Assembly (NCBI GenBank): GCA_000719695.1
Contig: JOHN01000006.1
Location: 1-64,000, forward strand
Reading direction: 5' to 3'
DNA length: 64,000 nt
Origin: Streptomyces sp. NRRL F-6131
GTDB taxonomy: Bacteria; Actinomycetota; Actinomycetes; Streptomycetales; Streptomycetaceae
Made by a program: the position numbers and the translations under genes
The notes under the pieces: generated by a model
Database searches by the model: none
Told to the model about the DNA's origin: nothing
What the model saw: the letters and a program-made list of their open reading frames with translations, nothing else
Shown here: positions 29,099-38,625 of the stretch, piece after piece
How the letters are laid out: every line of letters starts with the position of its first letter
Position numbering within the stretch: position 1 is the first letter of the stretch

Positions 29099-31144
29099 TC
29101 AGCCCTCCGGGAGGTGGTCGGCGACCAGGGCGGCGAACTCTTCGGGCGTGAGGATCCGGATGCCCAGCTCCTCGGCCTTGGCGCGCTTGGATCCGGCCTT
29201 CTCGCCCGCCACGAGCAGGGTGGTGCGCTTGGAGACGGACGAGGACGACTTGCCGCCCGCGCGCTCGACCAGGTCGTTCACCTCGCCCCGGGAGAGCGCG
29301 GCGAGCGGGCCGGTCATGCTGCCGGTGACGACCACGGCCTCGCCGGCGAGCGGACCGCCCGCCGGAGCCGGCTCCGCGTCGCCGGCCGACGCGGCGACGG
29401 CGGGGGCCTCGGGCTCGGTGACGGCCGTACCCACGCCGTGGGCGGCGAGCTTGTCCAGCAACGGGGCGAGCTCGGCGAGTTCGGCGACGACGAGCCGGGC
29501 CTTCTCCGGGCCGATGCCGGCGACCTGGGCCAGGGTGTCGGCGTCCGCCGCGCGGACGGCCGCCATGGAGCCGAAGTGGGCCGCGATCCGGCGGGACATG
29601 GTGCGCCCGGTGCCCCGGACGCCGAGCGCGCAGAACACCCGGCCGAGGGGACGGCTGCGGGCGGTCTCGAGGGCCGCGAGCAGATTGTCGGTGCTGGTTG
29701 CGCCCATCCGCTCCAGGCCCAGCAGTTGCTCACGGGTGAGGGCGAACAGGTCGGCGATGTCGGCGACCAGACCGGACTCGACGAGCTGGACGGCGCGGGT
29801 GCCGCCCAGACCCTCGATGTCGAGCTGGTCGCGGCCGGCCGCGTAGATCACCGAGGCGACGGCCTGGCAGCCGCGGCCCCGGGCGCAGCGCCAGCGCTGC
29901 TCGGTGGTGTCGATGGCGTCGCCGCAGCGGGGGCAGACCTCGGGAAAGACGATCGGGCGTTCGTCGCCGGTCCGCTGGTCGGTGAGCGGCGCCTCGACCC
30001 GGGGGATGACGTCGCCGGCGCGGTAGACGAAGACCTGATCGTTGATCATCAGGTCGCGGCGGGTGATGTCGGCGGGGTTGTGGAGGGTGGCGTAGGTGAC
30101 GGTGACGCCGTCGATGACCACGGGTTCGAGGACGGCGCGGGGGGCGATGATGCCGGTGCGGCCGACGTTCCACTCGACGTCGAGCAGGCGGGTGACCTTG
30201 TGCTCGGCGGCGAGCTTGCGGGCGACGGCCCAACGCGGCGCGCGCGAGCCGGAGCCGGCGTCCCGCTGGTCGACGGCGGCGTCCGCCTTGACCACGACGC
30301 CGTCGATGCCGAAGGGCAGCGCGGCGCGCAGGGCGACGATCTCCTCGATGCACTGCTGCACCTCCTCGATCGTGGCGCAGCGCAGCGGGTGGGCCGCGGT
30401 GGTGGCGGCGGTGTTGGCACCGATGGCGGCGAGCCGTTCGAGCAGGGCGCTGTGGGTGAGGTCGTCGTCGAGGCCGACGGCGCCGTAGGCGAAGAAGGTC
30501 AGCTCGATGCGGTAGGGGCGGTCCTTGGCGCGCAGGGTGCCGGCCGCGCCGCTACGGGGGTGGGCGAAGGGCTCGGCGCCGTGCTCGGTGCGGATCCGGT
30601 TGGCCTGCTCGAACTGCTCGTGGGTGAGGAGGACCTCGCCGCGGAGCTCGACGTCGACGGGCTCGGCGAGCGCGGCGGGCAGGCCGAGGACGGCGTCGGC
30701 GGCGTGGCTGATGTCCTCCCCGGCGAGGCCGTCGCCGCGGGTGAGGACCTGCCGCAGGCGCCCGGCGCGGTAGCGGGCGGCCACCGCCAGGCCGTCGAGC
30801 TTCGGTTCGACGCACCAGGCGGCCACCGGGCGGCCCAGACGGCGGTCCAGTCCGGCCGCCCACTGGGCGAGTTCCTCGGCGGAGAACACGTTGTCCAGGG
30901 ACAGCATCGGCACCGAGTGCGGCACGTCGCCGACGACGGCCCCGGCGGCGACCTTCCCGGTGGGCGAGTCGGGCAGCACCTCGTCCGGGTGCTCCTGCTC
31001 GTAGGCCTCGACGGCACGCACCAGGGCGTCGTACTCGTCGTCGCCGAGCGGGGTGGTGCCGTCGCCGTAGTAGGCGGCGGCGGCCCGGACGGCGGTGGCG
31101 ACGGCATCGGCGTACTCGCCGGGAGTGAGCAGTGCGGCGTTCAT
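29099..31144 (-). CDS. ligA: NAD-dependent DNA ligase (LigA family)
   Basis: A 681-residue ligase with every LigA domain: Ia ([18 protein letters not shown]), adenylation domain with the nucleophile Lys in [12 protein letters not shown] fold, four-Cys zinc finger (CPRCG and CARGRGC), helix-hairpin-helix repeats and a C-terminal BRCT domain. It seals nicks using NAD. Streptomycetes have an essential LigA, usually longer and near gatCAB; this copy stands alone with unrelated neighbours and several loose motifs, so it may be a second paralogue. The frame continues to 31174, but MNAALLTPG at 31144 is the family-like start. Confidence 0.93.
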   Translation of the reverse strand: MNAALLTPGEYADAVATAVRAAAAYYGDGTTPLGDDEYDALVRAVEAYEQEHPDEVLPDSPTGKVAAGAVVGDVPHSVPMLSLDNVFSAEELAQWAAGLDRRLGRPVAAWCVEPKLDGLAVAARYRAGRLRQVLTRGDGLAGEDISHAADAVLGLPAALAEPVDVELRGEVLLTHEQFEQANRIRTEHGAEPFAHPRSGAAGTLRAKDRPYRIELTFFAYGAVGLDDDLTHSALLERLAAIGANTAATTAAHPLRCATIEEVQQCIEEIVALRAALPFGIDGVVVKADAAVDQRDAGSGSRAPRWAVARKLAAEHKVTRLLDVEWNVGRTGIIAPRAVLEPVVIDGVTVTYATLHNPADITRRDLMINDQVFVYRAGDVIPRVEAPLTDQRTGDERPIVFPEVCPRCGDAIDTTEQRWRCARGRGCQAVASVIYAAGRDQLDIEGLGGTRAVQLVESGLVADIADLFALTREQLLGLERMGATSTDNLLAALETARSRPLGRVFCALGVRGTGRTMSRRIAAHFGSMAAVRAADADTLAQVAGIGPEKARLVVAELAELAPLLDKLAAHGVGTAVTEPEAPAVAASAGDAEPAPAGGPLAGEAVVVTGSMTGPLAALSRGEVNDLVERAGGKSSSSVSKRTTLLVAGEKAGSKRAKAEELGIRILTPEEFAALVADHLPEG

Positions 31145-31274
31145 GGACGACATCATCGCCACCACCACTGACAACGCCGCTCGTCCCGGCGTCCGGTGTC
31201 GGCCCGCGCGGCCGGCCGCGGGAGCCGGGAGCCGGGAGTCGGGAGCCGGGAGCCGGTTCGGGAGTCCGGGACCG

Positions 31275-31444
31275 TCAGTCGAGGCAGAACTCGTCGCCCT
31301 CGACGTCCTGCCTCACGACGCAGGACTCGTTCACACCGTCGGCGCGCAGGACCTGGACGCAGACCGCGCCGAGCGCCACCCGGCGGTCGCACTCGGCCTG
31401 GAGGACGGCGAGGCGCGGGCCCGCCCCGGAGGGTTCACGGCGGG
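31275..31444 (-). pseudogene. Remnant of a VOC/glyoxalase-like gene
   Basis: The minus strand reads PRLAVLQAECDRRVALGA, CVQVLRADGVNES and [15 protein letters not shown] before a TGA at 31275. This matches the last beta-alpha-beta unit of VOC proteins (DPEGNEFCL end). There is no start codon in frame and a stop lies a few codons upstream, so only the C-terminal ~55 residues remain. The rest of the 364-base gap holds nothing recognised. Confidence 0.6.
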
Positions 31445-31508
31445 CGAGCCTGTCACATCGTCACCCGGGGCTCGACCGTTCTTCCGCTCCTCGGGCCGAC
31501 CGCGGTGC

Positions 31509-32081
31509 TCAGCGGACCAGGGGCAGGAAGACCGTGTCGACGATCTCCTCGAGGGCGTCGTCGGGCACGGGGGCGAAGGTCGTCAGGATGTCGTGGCGCA
31601 GCAGGTCGAAGGGGAGGGCCTTGGTGCGTCCGGTGAGGCGTTCCGGTCGGACCTCGCCGCGGGCGACGGCGCGGGCGAAGAGTTCGTCGAGGGCTTCCGC
31701 GCGGCCGGTCAGCACGGGGTCGCGCAGGTCTGCGGGGCCGGCACCGGTCTCCCGGTGGTAGTCGGCGAGGCGCAGGTTCATCACGGTGACGAGCCGGACC
31801 CGGGTGGGGGAGTTGATCTCCCGCATCAGGGCGAGGACGTCCTCGCGCAGGCTTCCCGTGTCGGGGAGGGCGACGCGGGACTCCCGGAGGGTGTGGACGA
31901 CGGCGGCCCGGACGAGTTCGTCGCGGTTGGCCCAACGGCGGTAGAGCACGGGCGGGCTGGTGCCGGCGCGCTTGACCACCGCGTCCATGGTGAAGCGGGC
32001 GTAACCGTGCTCCGCGAGCTCCTCCCAGGCGGCGTCGAGGAGCGCCTTCTCCAGTGCCGGTCCGCGGCGTCGTTCGGCCAT
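31509..32081 (-). CDS. TetR-family regulator
   Basis: A 190-residue regulator with an N-terminal helix-turn-helix (ALLDAAWEELAEHGYARFTMDAVVKRAGTSPPVLYRRWANRDELV, residues about 12-56) and a helical ligand domain. It is divergent from a DHA2-type efflux pump, and two similar operators lie in the 94-base gap. It probably represses the pump and itself until an exported ligand binds. Confidence 0.92.
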   Translation of the reverse strand: MAERRRGPALEKALLDAAWEELAEHGYARFTMDAVVKRAGTSPPVLYRRWANRDELVRAAVVHTLRESRVALPDTGSLREDVLALMREINSPTRVRLVTVMNLRLADYHRETGAGPADLRDPVLTGRAEALDELFARAVARGEVRPERLTGRTKALPFDLLRHDILTTFAPVPDDALEEIVDTVFLPLVR

Positions 32082-32090
32082 GCACCCTCC

Positions 32091-32113
32091 TTTAGACAGA
32101 CTTGCCTTTCTTA
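32091..32113. promoter_or_regulatory. TetR operator, proximal copy
   Basis: TTTAGACAGACTTGCC followed by TTTCTTA matches the distal site at AGA.AGAC.TGC.T.TCTTA. It starts 10 bases before the tetR ATG. Similarity to a second site supports a real operator. Confidence 0.55.
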
Positions 32114-32138
32114 TTCTAGCGCCCTACCCTGACGGCCG

Positions 32139-32160
32139 TAAGATAGACCTGCGTATCTTA
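32139..32160. promoter_or_regulatory. TetR operator, palindrome TAAGATA-N8-TATCTTA
   Basis: Perfect 7-bp arms, ending 15 bases before the MFS ATG and just upstream of its AAGGTGG ribosome site. It is placed to block transcription of the pump. Confidence 0.7.
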
Positions 32161-32175
32161 AGGTGGCTGTCGCCC

Positions 32176-33666
32176 ATGCTGGGAAGCACTCCGAACACTC
32201 CGAACCGTTCCGACCCCGACCGGGTGGACCCCGCCGTGTGGCGCACGGCGATCGCCCTCGTCGTGGGCGCCCTCGCCGTCGTCTTCGACACCACCATCGT
32301 CAGCGTCGCGCTCGACGACCTGACGAAGGACCTCGACGCCCCGCTGTCCACCGTCCAGTGGGTGGGCACCGGCTACCTGCTGGCCGTGTTCGTCACCCTC
32401 CCGCTCGCCGGATGGGCGCAGGCCCGGTTCGGCGGCCGGCGCCTGTGGACCGCGGCCCTCGGCGTCTTCCTGCTCGGCTCCGTCCTGAGCGGGCTGGCCC
32501 CGGACGCCGCCTACCTGATCGCCTTCCGCGTCGTCCAGGGCGCGGCGGGCGGCATCATGATGCCGCTCATGGCCACCCTGCTCGTCCAGGCCGCCCGGGG
32601 CCGCAACATCGGCACGGTGATGGCCGTCATCACCGTGCCCACCGCGCTCGGGCCGATCCTCGGCCCCGTCCTCGGCGGCGTGATCCTGCACCTCGCCGAC
32701 TGGCGCTGGCTGTTCCTCGTCAACATCCCGTTCTGCCTCGTCGGCGCCCGGCTCGCCCTGCGCCACCTGCCCGACGACCGCCCCGCGACCGACCGCCCGG
32801 GCGCGCCCCTCGACGGCGTCGGCCTGCTCCTGCTCTCCCCCGGCTGCGCCGCCCTCGTGTACGGACTCTCCCGGATCGGGGGCAGCACGGGTCTCGCCGA
32901 CGCCGAGGTCCTCGTCCCGCTGATCGGCGGACTCGCCCTGGTCGGCGGCTTCGCCGCCCGGGCCCTGGCCCGCGGCGAGGGCGCGCTCGTGAACGTGCGG
33001 CTGTTCCGCCACCGCGCGGTGGCCTCCTCCGCCGGCCTGCTCTTCCTCGGCGGCACCGCGCTGTACGGGTCGATGATGCTGCTCCCCCTCTATTTCCAGC
33101 AGGTCCGCGGCGAGGACGCGCTCGGCGCGGGGTTGCTGCTCGTCCCGCAGGGGGTCGGCGCGCTCCTCGCCCGTGGCCTGGCGGGGAGGTACACCGACCG
33201 CCTCGGCCCGCGCGCGGTCGCCGTCGCGGCGTTCGTCCTGGTCGCGGTGACCACCGTGCCGTTCGGCTTCGTCACCGCCGACAGCGGCGCGCTGCTGCTG
33301 ACGGCCGCGCTCTTCGTCCGCGGCGTCGCGCTGGGCGCCGCGATGATCGCACCGATGGGCGCCGCCTACGTCGGGCCGACCCACCGGGAGGTCCCCGACG
33401 TCAGCATCATCACCCGCCTCGCCCAGCAGATCGGCGGCTCGGTGGGCATCGCCCTCCTCTCCGTCGTCCTCCAGCACAGCACCCGCGCCGCCCGCACCCC
33501 GGACGCCCTGGCCGACGGCTTCGGCACCGCCTTCTGGTGGGCGGTGGCGCTCACCGCCGTCGCCGTCCCGCTCTGCCTGCTCCTGCCCGGCCGACCCGCC
33601 CCGACGGCCGGCGAGCCCGCGGCCGCCGACGGCGCCGTCGAAGCCACCTCCCCCGCCGAGGTCTGA
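32176..33666 (+). CDS. DHA2-family MFS multidrug efflux transporter
   Basis: A 496-residue pump with about 14 predicted helices. Family marks include FDTTIVSVALDDLTKDL in helix 1, VQWVGTGYLLAVFVTLPLAGWAQARFGGRR (motif A region), ALGPILGPVLGGVI (antiporter motif C, helix 5) and DWRWLFLVNIPF. DHA2 proteins exchange drugs for protons at the cytoplasmic membrane. AAGGTGG lies eight bases before ATG. It is under the divergent TetR protein. Substrate unknown. Confidence 0.92.
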   Translation: MLGSTPNTPNRSDPDRVDPAVWRTAIALVVGALAVVFDTTIVSVALDDLTKDLDAPLSTVQWVGTGYLLAVFVTLPLAGWAQARFGGRRLWTAALGVFLLGSVLSGLAPDAAYLIAFRVVQGAAGGIMMPLMATLLVQAARGRNIGTVMAVITVPTALGPILGPVLGGVILHLADWRWLFLVNIPFCLVGARLALRHLPDDRPATDRPGAPLDGVGLLLLSPGCAALVYGLSRIGGSTGLADAEVLVPLIGGLALVGGFAARALARGEGALVNVRLFRHRAVASSAGLLFLGGTALYGSMMLLPLYFQQVRGEDALGAGLLLVPQGVGALLARGLAGRYTDRLGPRAVAVAAFVLVAVTTVPFGFVTADSGALLLTAALFVRGVALGAAMIAPMGAAYVGPTHREVPDVSIITRLAQQIGGSVGIALLSVVLQHSTRAARTPDALADGFGTAFWWAVALTAVAVPLCLLLPGRPAPTAGEPAAADGAVEATSPAEV

Positions 33667-33755
33667 AATCCGATCGTGCGGCAACGCTCCCGGTGAGCGC
33701 CCGTTTCCCGCCGAACCCGATCAAGAACAAGCACCGAGAACACCAAGGAGCACTC

Positions 33756-34418
33756 GTGACGATCACCCTCCGCCCGGGGACCACCGTGATGTTCACCGGG
33801 GACTCGATCACCGACGGCTGCCGGCTGGACAGCGAGGACGGCCTCGGCTTCGGCTACCCGCGGGGCGTCGCTGACGAATGGCGCCTCCGGCACCCGGACC
33901 GGCCCGTGACCTGGCTGAACACCGGGATCGCCGGCCACAAGGTGATGGACCTGGAGGCCCGGTGGCGGACGGACGTGCTCGACGCGCGCCCGGACGTGGT
34001 GTCGATCCTCGTCGGCGTCAACGACGTGGGCTGGCACACCACCTCGCCGGACGGCCGGGTCGTCCCCGCGGAGGAGTTCGCGGCCGGCTACGACCGGCTG
34101 CTCGCGCCACTGGCCGCGGCGGGCACCGGACTCCTCCTCGTCGAACCGTTCCTCCTGCCGGTCAGCGGCACCGTCGAGGCCGGTCACGCCCGGGTCGACG
34201 ACGAGGTCCGCAAGGAATGGCGAGCGGACCTGAACCCGAAGATCCAGGCCGTGCGCGAGCTCGCCCGTAGGTACGGCGCGCAGTTGCTCGCGGCCGACGG
34301 CATGTTCGCCGAACTCGCCGCGACGACCGGCCCCGAACACTGGTCCGCGGACGGCGTCCACCCGACGGCCGCCGGCCACGCCGCCCTCGCCTCGGCCTGG
34401 CTGCGCCTGGTCGGATGA
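33756..34418 (+). CDS. SGNH/GDSL hydrolase
   Basis: A 220-residue esterase-type protein without a signal peptide. Block I is MFTGDSITDG (nucleophile Ser), block III is LVGVNDVGWH (oxyanion Gly/Asn), and block V is WSADGVHPTAAGH (Asp and His). GTG 33756 follows AAGGAG. The family deacylates or de-esterifies lipids, sugars or small molecules. It follows the MFS gene by 89 bases; a shared transcript is possible but not required. Confidence 0.88.
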   Translation: MTITLRPGTTVMFTGDSITDGCRLDSEDGLGFGYPRGVADEWRLRHPDRPVTWLNTGIAGHKVMDLEARWRTDVLDARPDVVSILVGVNDVGWHTTSPDGRVVPAEEFAAGYDRLLAPLAAAGTGLLLVEPFLLPVSGTVEAGHARVDDEVRKEWRADLNPKIQAVRELARRYGAQLLAADGMFAELAATTGPEHWSADGVHPTAAGHAALASAWLRLVG

Positions 34419-34463
34419 CCGCCCCCCCCGCAAGGCAGGAGACGCAGCACCGAAGGGCCACCA

Positions 34464-34526
34464 CCCGCCCGGACGTCCCACGGCCGGGCCTCGGCCGAGG
34501 TGCCGCGGCCGGGATTTCCGGGCGGG
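34464..34526. terminator. Complex GC-rich hairpin between convergent genes
   Basis: CCCGCCCGGA at 34464-34473 pairs with TCCGGGCGGG at 34517-34526, enclosing further GGCCGGGCC/CGGCCGGG pairings. It separates the SGNH and XRE genes. Confidence 0.6.
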
Positions 34527-34575
34527 CGGCGCGCGGCGCCGTAGGCACCGCGGTGGTCGGGCTCGGAGGCCGGGC

Positions 34576-35919
34576 TCAGAGGTCGGGCTGGGTCGGGGAC
34601 CACTTCTTCCCGTTGTAGAAGTAGGCGGGCGCGTCGCGGAGGCCGGCGGTGTGGAAGGGGCGGCCGTGGTTGTCGACCCTGAGCCGGCCCTGGCGGTCGC
34701 CGCTGCTCCAGACCAGGTAGAGGTTCCAGCTGACGTCCTGCGAGGCGGTGGAGGCGTCGACGTCGATGACCTGCGGGTCGGTCGCGGAGACGCGGTAGGG
34801 GAAGTCCGGGACACTGGACTTGCCCGGGCCCTCCTGGCCCGGCACGAGGACGGCCCGGGGCGCGGGCGCGTCGAGGTCCACCGCGAAGGACGCCGGAGTG
34901 AGGCTGCCGCCGCAGCCGGAGCCGGGGGTGTAGGCGTTCCACTTGGGTGCCGGTTGGGTGCTGACGACCTGGATGTACGCGGCGTGCAGGACGACCGGGG
35001 TGGCGCCGGTGCCCTGGGCGGTCAGCTGAAGACGCAGGTGGCCGCCGGGGACGGCTTGTTGGGCAGCTGCCCAACTTTCGGCGTCCGCCGAGGAGTCCGG
35101 CGGCGCGGTCACCTGACCCGGAGGCCGGGGCGAGAGGAACCACTGACCGCAGGGACTGCCCCAGTTGTCGGTGAGGACGTTGACATGGAAGGGCGCGGGG
35201 GCGTCGTCGGCCGGTGTCGAGGCTGTCGGCGTCGAGGCGGTCGGTGTGGGGGACGGCGAACTCGGCGGTGCGGCCGGAACGGTGACGGCGGGCCGGGACG
35301 TGGCGGCCACGGAGGCCGCGGACTGGAAGGTCGCAGGCTGGGAGACCACGGGCGGGGAGGTGACCACGGACGGGGCGGCCGAGGGTTCGGCGCGCCCCTG
35401 CAGCACGACCGCGGGCACCGCCACGACCAGGCCGACCACGGCCACCGCGCCGAGCACCACCCGGGACCGCCGCCGAACGGGACCGGTCGAGCGGCCCGGG
35501 ACCGGCACGGTGGTCACCGTCACCGGCTCGTCCTGCGACTCCGCCGACGGAGCCGGTCCCTGAGGCGGAACCGGTTCCCGACCAGGGGCCGGCTCCGGAA
35601 CAGAAGTCGGAGCCGGAGCGGTATCCGGAGCCGCCGGGGTCGGCTGGGGCTTCGCCGCCGCCCCCGCCTCGCGCCGCCGCGCCGCGTCGGCCACGATCCA
35701 GCAGCGGTGCAGCTCCACGAGTTCGGCGGCGGACGCCCCGCAGGCCCGCGCGAACCGCTCCACCGGCGCGTACTCGGTGGGGACCGCCGCGCCGTTGCAG
35801 TAGCGGTGCAGGGTGGAGGTGCTGGCGTGCAGCCGGCCGGCGAGCACCCCGTAGCTGTGGCCCGACCGTTCCTTCAGCGCCCGCAGCATGCCCGCGAACT
35901 CGTCGGTCTCCACACCCAT
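34576..35919 (-). CDS. XRE-type HTH membrane protein
   Basis: A 447-residue protein. Residues 5-65 form a lambda-repressor-like HTH (MLRALKERSGHSYGVLAGRLHASTSTLHRYCNGAAVP). A Pro-rich cytosolic linker leads to one membrane helix (VVLGAVAVVGLVVAVPAVV, about residues 150-170). A Ser/Thr/Pro-rich stalk and a ~200-residue extracellular domain with a CGQW...GCGG Cys pair follow. This layout suggests a membrane-tethered DNA-binding protein that could relay an outside signal, or an HTH fold reused for protein contact as in RodZ. No target is evident. Confidence 0.75.
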   Translation of the reverse strand: MGVETDEFAGMLRALKERSGHSYGVLAGRLHASTSTLHRYCNGAAVPTEYAPVERFARACGASAAELVELHRCWIVADAARRREAGAAAKPQPTPAAPDTAPAPTSVPEPAPGREPVPPQGPAPSAESQDEPVTVTTVPVPGRSTGPVRRRSRVVLGAVAVVGLVVAVPAVVLQGRAEPSAAPSVVTSPPVVSQPATFQSAASVAATSRPAVTVPAAPPSSPSPTPTASTPTASTPADDAPAPFHVNVLTDNWGSPCGQWFLSPRPPGQVTAPPDSSADAESWAAAQQAVPGGHLRLQLTAQGTGATPVVLHAAYIQVVSTQPAPKWNAYTPGSGCGGSLTPASFAVDLDAPAPRAVLVPGQEGPGKSSVPDFPYRVSATDPQVIDVDASTASQDVSWNLYLVWSSGDRQGRLRVDNHGRPFHTAGLRDAPAYFYNGKKWSPTQPDL

Positions 35920-36028
35920 GCTCTGACTCCCCGCACCGCGCCACGGCCCGGCTCCCCGCCGAACCCGCAGCTCACGGTACCGGTTGCCGTTCCGGGACCT
36001 CCAATCCCGGGTGGCGTGGGCGGCGCGC

Positions 36029-36907
36029 TCACGGCCGCTGCCGGTCCGCGGTGGAGGCGGAGGCGGCCGCGTCGGCCACGGTGCTCCGGTAGAGGCCCAG
36101 CTTCGGCTTGAGCACCCTCGTGCCCGGGCCGAGCGGGAAGTTGCGCGTCTCCGCGGTCGGCATGTGGTCGCCGTCGGCCAGCACGTCGAGCCGGTCGACC
36201 CCGGCGGCGGTGCCGGTGGTCGCGCCGCCGGGGTTGAGGTCGATCACGGCGTACGCCGTCCGCCCGGCCCCGAGCGGATAGGCGGGGGCGCCACCCAGGC
36301 CGCCGGGGACCAGGGGCGTGACGTCCTTGCTGCGGTCCGCGGCGCGCGAGTCGCCGAGGCTGACCAGCGGGTAGTAGCTCAGGCCGCAGGCCTGCGGGCC
36401 CTGGTTGTGGACCTCGATCACCCGCTGGGTCGCCGCCTCGGGACGGACGGTCACCCGGACCGTCAGGCTCTTGCCCTCGCACGGGTGGGTGTAGGCGTAG
36501 GAATCGCCGTCGGCACCGCCGGAGCCGCTACCGGAACCGGCGGGGGCGGACGGCTTGGCCGGGGCCGGGGCCGGAGCAGCCGAACCCGCGCCGCCCGGGG
36601 CTGCCGCGCCGGCCGACGTACCGGCGGGGTTCGGCGCACCGGCCGGGTTCGACGTACCGGCGGGCTTCGGCGCACCGGCCGGGTTCGGCGCACCGGCCGG
36701 GTTCGACGTACCGGCGGGCTTCGGCCCCGACTGCTCCGGACCGGCCGGACGCGGACCGGCCGGGTCGGTGCCGGCCGGGTTCGGGCCCGCCGTGTTGGGC
36801 GCGGCGGGCTTCGGGTCACCGACCACGTCGTCGGGCCCGCAACCGGTCAGGGCGAGGACGGCGCCGACGAGCGCGGCCGGAACGAACAGAGCACGACGAG
36901 TGGACAT
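36029..36907 (-). CDS. DUF4232-like lipoprotein with Pro/Ala/Gly repeat linker
   Basis: A 292-residue lipoprotein. The lipobox is LALTGC at about residue 23. Residues 30-120 consist of NPAGT/NPAGA/KPAGT repeats encoded by a minisatellite, and a beta-sandwich domain follows (CEGKSLTVRVTVRPEA... VIEVHNQGPQACGLSYYPLV... ADGDHMPT). Such surface proteins of actinomycetes have no known enzymatic role. It is divergent from the methyltransferase gene. Confidence 0.75.
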   Translation of the reverse strand: MSTRRALFVPAALVGAVLALTGCGPDDVVGDPKPAAPNTAGPNPAGTDPAGPRPAGPEQSGPKPAGTSNPAGAPNPAGAPKPAGTSNPAGAPNPAGTSAGAAAPGGAGSAAPAPAPAKPSAPAGSGSGSGGADGDSYAYTHPCEGKSLTVRVTVRPEAATQRVIEVHNQGPQACGLSYYPLVSLGDSRAADRSKDVTPLVPGGLGGAPAYPLGAGRTAYAVIDLNPGGATTGTAAGVDRLDVLADGDHMPTAETRNFPLGPGTRVLKPKLGLYRSTVADAAASASTADRQRP

Positions 36908-37248
36908 GAGGGATCCCCGTAAGCGGTGAGCGGATGAGAGAAGGCGATCGGCGCCCTGGTCGGCGCCCCGCCGAGCAGCACTCTGACCCGCCGTCCGTCC
37001 CACCCGCCAGGCTTTCCCGCCGATCCGGCACGCTGGAACGATTCCACCCCCTCCCACCTGCGGATTCTCCGCCGCCTGGAACGGCCCGGCGGGACGCGGC
37101 GGAGCGAGACGGGGACAGCCGGAACGACTCGACGGCCGGATCCGTCACTTTGGGTGTCGGACCGGTCACCCCTGGGCAGTCTCCGGGCGGGCGGATCCGC
37201 GGCGTGTCCACGGCCGGATCCCCGCACCGACACCAGGAGGAGGACGGC

Positions 37249-38337
37249 ATGAGCCAGGACGCGGGACACGGCGACGGCGAGCGCGCGGAGGCAGGGGCGA
37301 CGGGCGGCGCCGGTGGCGGCACCGACCGGGAGGAGGGGCTGCGGAGCTCCGCCGCCTTCCTGGTCGACGAGGCGCTCGGCTTCCTGTTCCCGGCCGCGCT
37401 CCGGGCCGCCGCCGACGTCGGGGTGGCCGATCACCTCGTGAACGGCCCCGCCTCCGCCGCCGAGCTCGCCGTCGCGACCGGCACCGACGCCCGCAACCTG
37501 CACCGGGTGCTGCGGCTGCTCGCCACCCGCGGCATCGTGGCCGAGGACGAGCGCGGCCGCTTCACGCTGACCGGGGCCGGGCAGGCCCTGCGCAGCGACG
37601 TCCCCCACTCCGCGCGCACGGCGATCCAGATGCTGACCGACCGCACCATGTGGCGGCCGGCCGGGGAGCTGACGCACTGCCTGACGGAGGGCAGCACGGC
37701 GTTCGAGAAGCTGTTCGGCATGCCGTTCTTCGACCACTTCGCCAAGGACGAGCGGACCGCCGCCGTCTTCCACGTGGGCATGGCGGCGATGTCCGACCCG
37801 GAGAACGCGCCCCTCGCGGCCGCCTACGACTTCCCGGCGAGCGGCACGGTGGTGGACATCGGCGGCGGCCACGGCGGTCTGCTGCTGGAGGTGCTGCTCC
37901 GCAACCCCGGGCTGGCGGGTGTGCTCTACGACCGCTCGCACGTCCTCGCCGGGAACCGGCTGGACGCGCACGGGGAGGTCGCGGGCCGCTGGACGCCGCA
38001 GGAGGGCGACTTCTTCTCCTCCGTGCCGGCGGGCGACGTCCACCTGCTCAAGCGGATCACCCACGACTGGGACGACGACAGCTGTGTGACCCTGCTCGGT
38101 CACTGCCGCCGAGCCCTGCGGCCGGGCGGGCGGGTCCTCGTCCTGGACGCGGTGGTCCCGCCGGGCAACGCACCCCACCAGTCGAAGGCGCTGGATCTGA
38201 TGATGATGGCCTCGCTCACCGGCCGTGAGCGCACCGAGGCCGACTTCGCGGAGCTCTTCGGGAGGGCCGGACTGCGGCTGTCCCGGGTGATCCCCACGCC
38301 CACGGTGCTGTCGGTGGTCGAGGCCGTCGCGGCCTGA
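37249..38337 (+). CDS. O-methyltransferase of the plant/polyketide (Methyltransf_2) type
   Basis: A 362-residue methyltransferase. An N-terminal dimerisation winged helix (ALRAAADVGVADHLVNGPASAAELAVATGTDARNLHRVLRLLATRGI) precedes the SAM domain with VVDIGGGHGGLLLEVL, HLLKRITHDWDDDSCVTLL (catalytic His and nearby Asp) and RPGGRVLVLDAV. This is the family that methylates phenolic hydroxyls of polyketides and aromatic metabolites. ATG 37249 has AGGAGGA. It stands alone, so its substrate may be made elsewhere. Confidence 0.9.
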   Translation: MSQDAGHGDGERAEAGATGGAGGGTDREEGLRSSAAFLVDEALGFLFPAALRAAADVGVADHLVNGPASAAELAVATGTDARNLHRVLRLLATRGIVAEDERGRFTLTGAGQALRSDVPHSARTAIQMLTDRTMWRPAGELTHCLTEGSTAFEKLFGMPFFDHFAKDERTAAVFHVGMAAMSDPENAPLAAAYDFPASGTVVDIGGGHGGLLLEVLLRNPGLAGVLYDRSHVLAGNRLDAHGEVAGRWTPQEGDFFSSVPAGDVHLLKRITHDWDDDSCVTLLGHCRRALRPGGRVLVLDAVVPPGNAPHQSKALDLMMMASLTGRERTEADFAELFGRAGLRLSRVIPTPTVLSVVEAVAA

Positions 38338-38625
38338 GCGGATGCGAGCTGCCGCGAGCAGGCCGGGGCAGGCCGCAGCAGGCCGGGTGCGAACGGCTCG
38401 GACGGGCCCGTTCCCGGTGTGCTGACCGCGGCCGCCCCACTATCGGATCCCGCCGAACTGCGTCGGCGCGCGGAAACGGGGTAGGGGCGGGGTGTACCGG
38501 CTTCCGCCACCCCGGCGATCGCCGGATGCCCGTCGGCTGTCGCCGCACTGTCTCCCGCACCCGCGCGGATATTTTGCCCCGGCCCACCCGCCACGGTGGA
38601 GCCTCGGTGGGCTGGGAGGCAGATC

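Noticed and set aside
31145..31274. Tandem GGAGCCGGGAGTCGG repeats as a functional element
   Set aside because: Short degenerate low-complexity DNA next to a gene remnant, with no associated promoter or gene.
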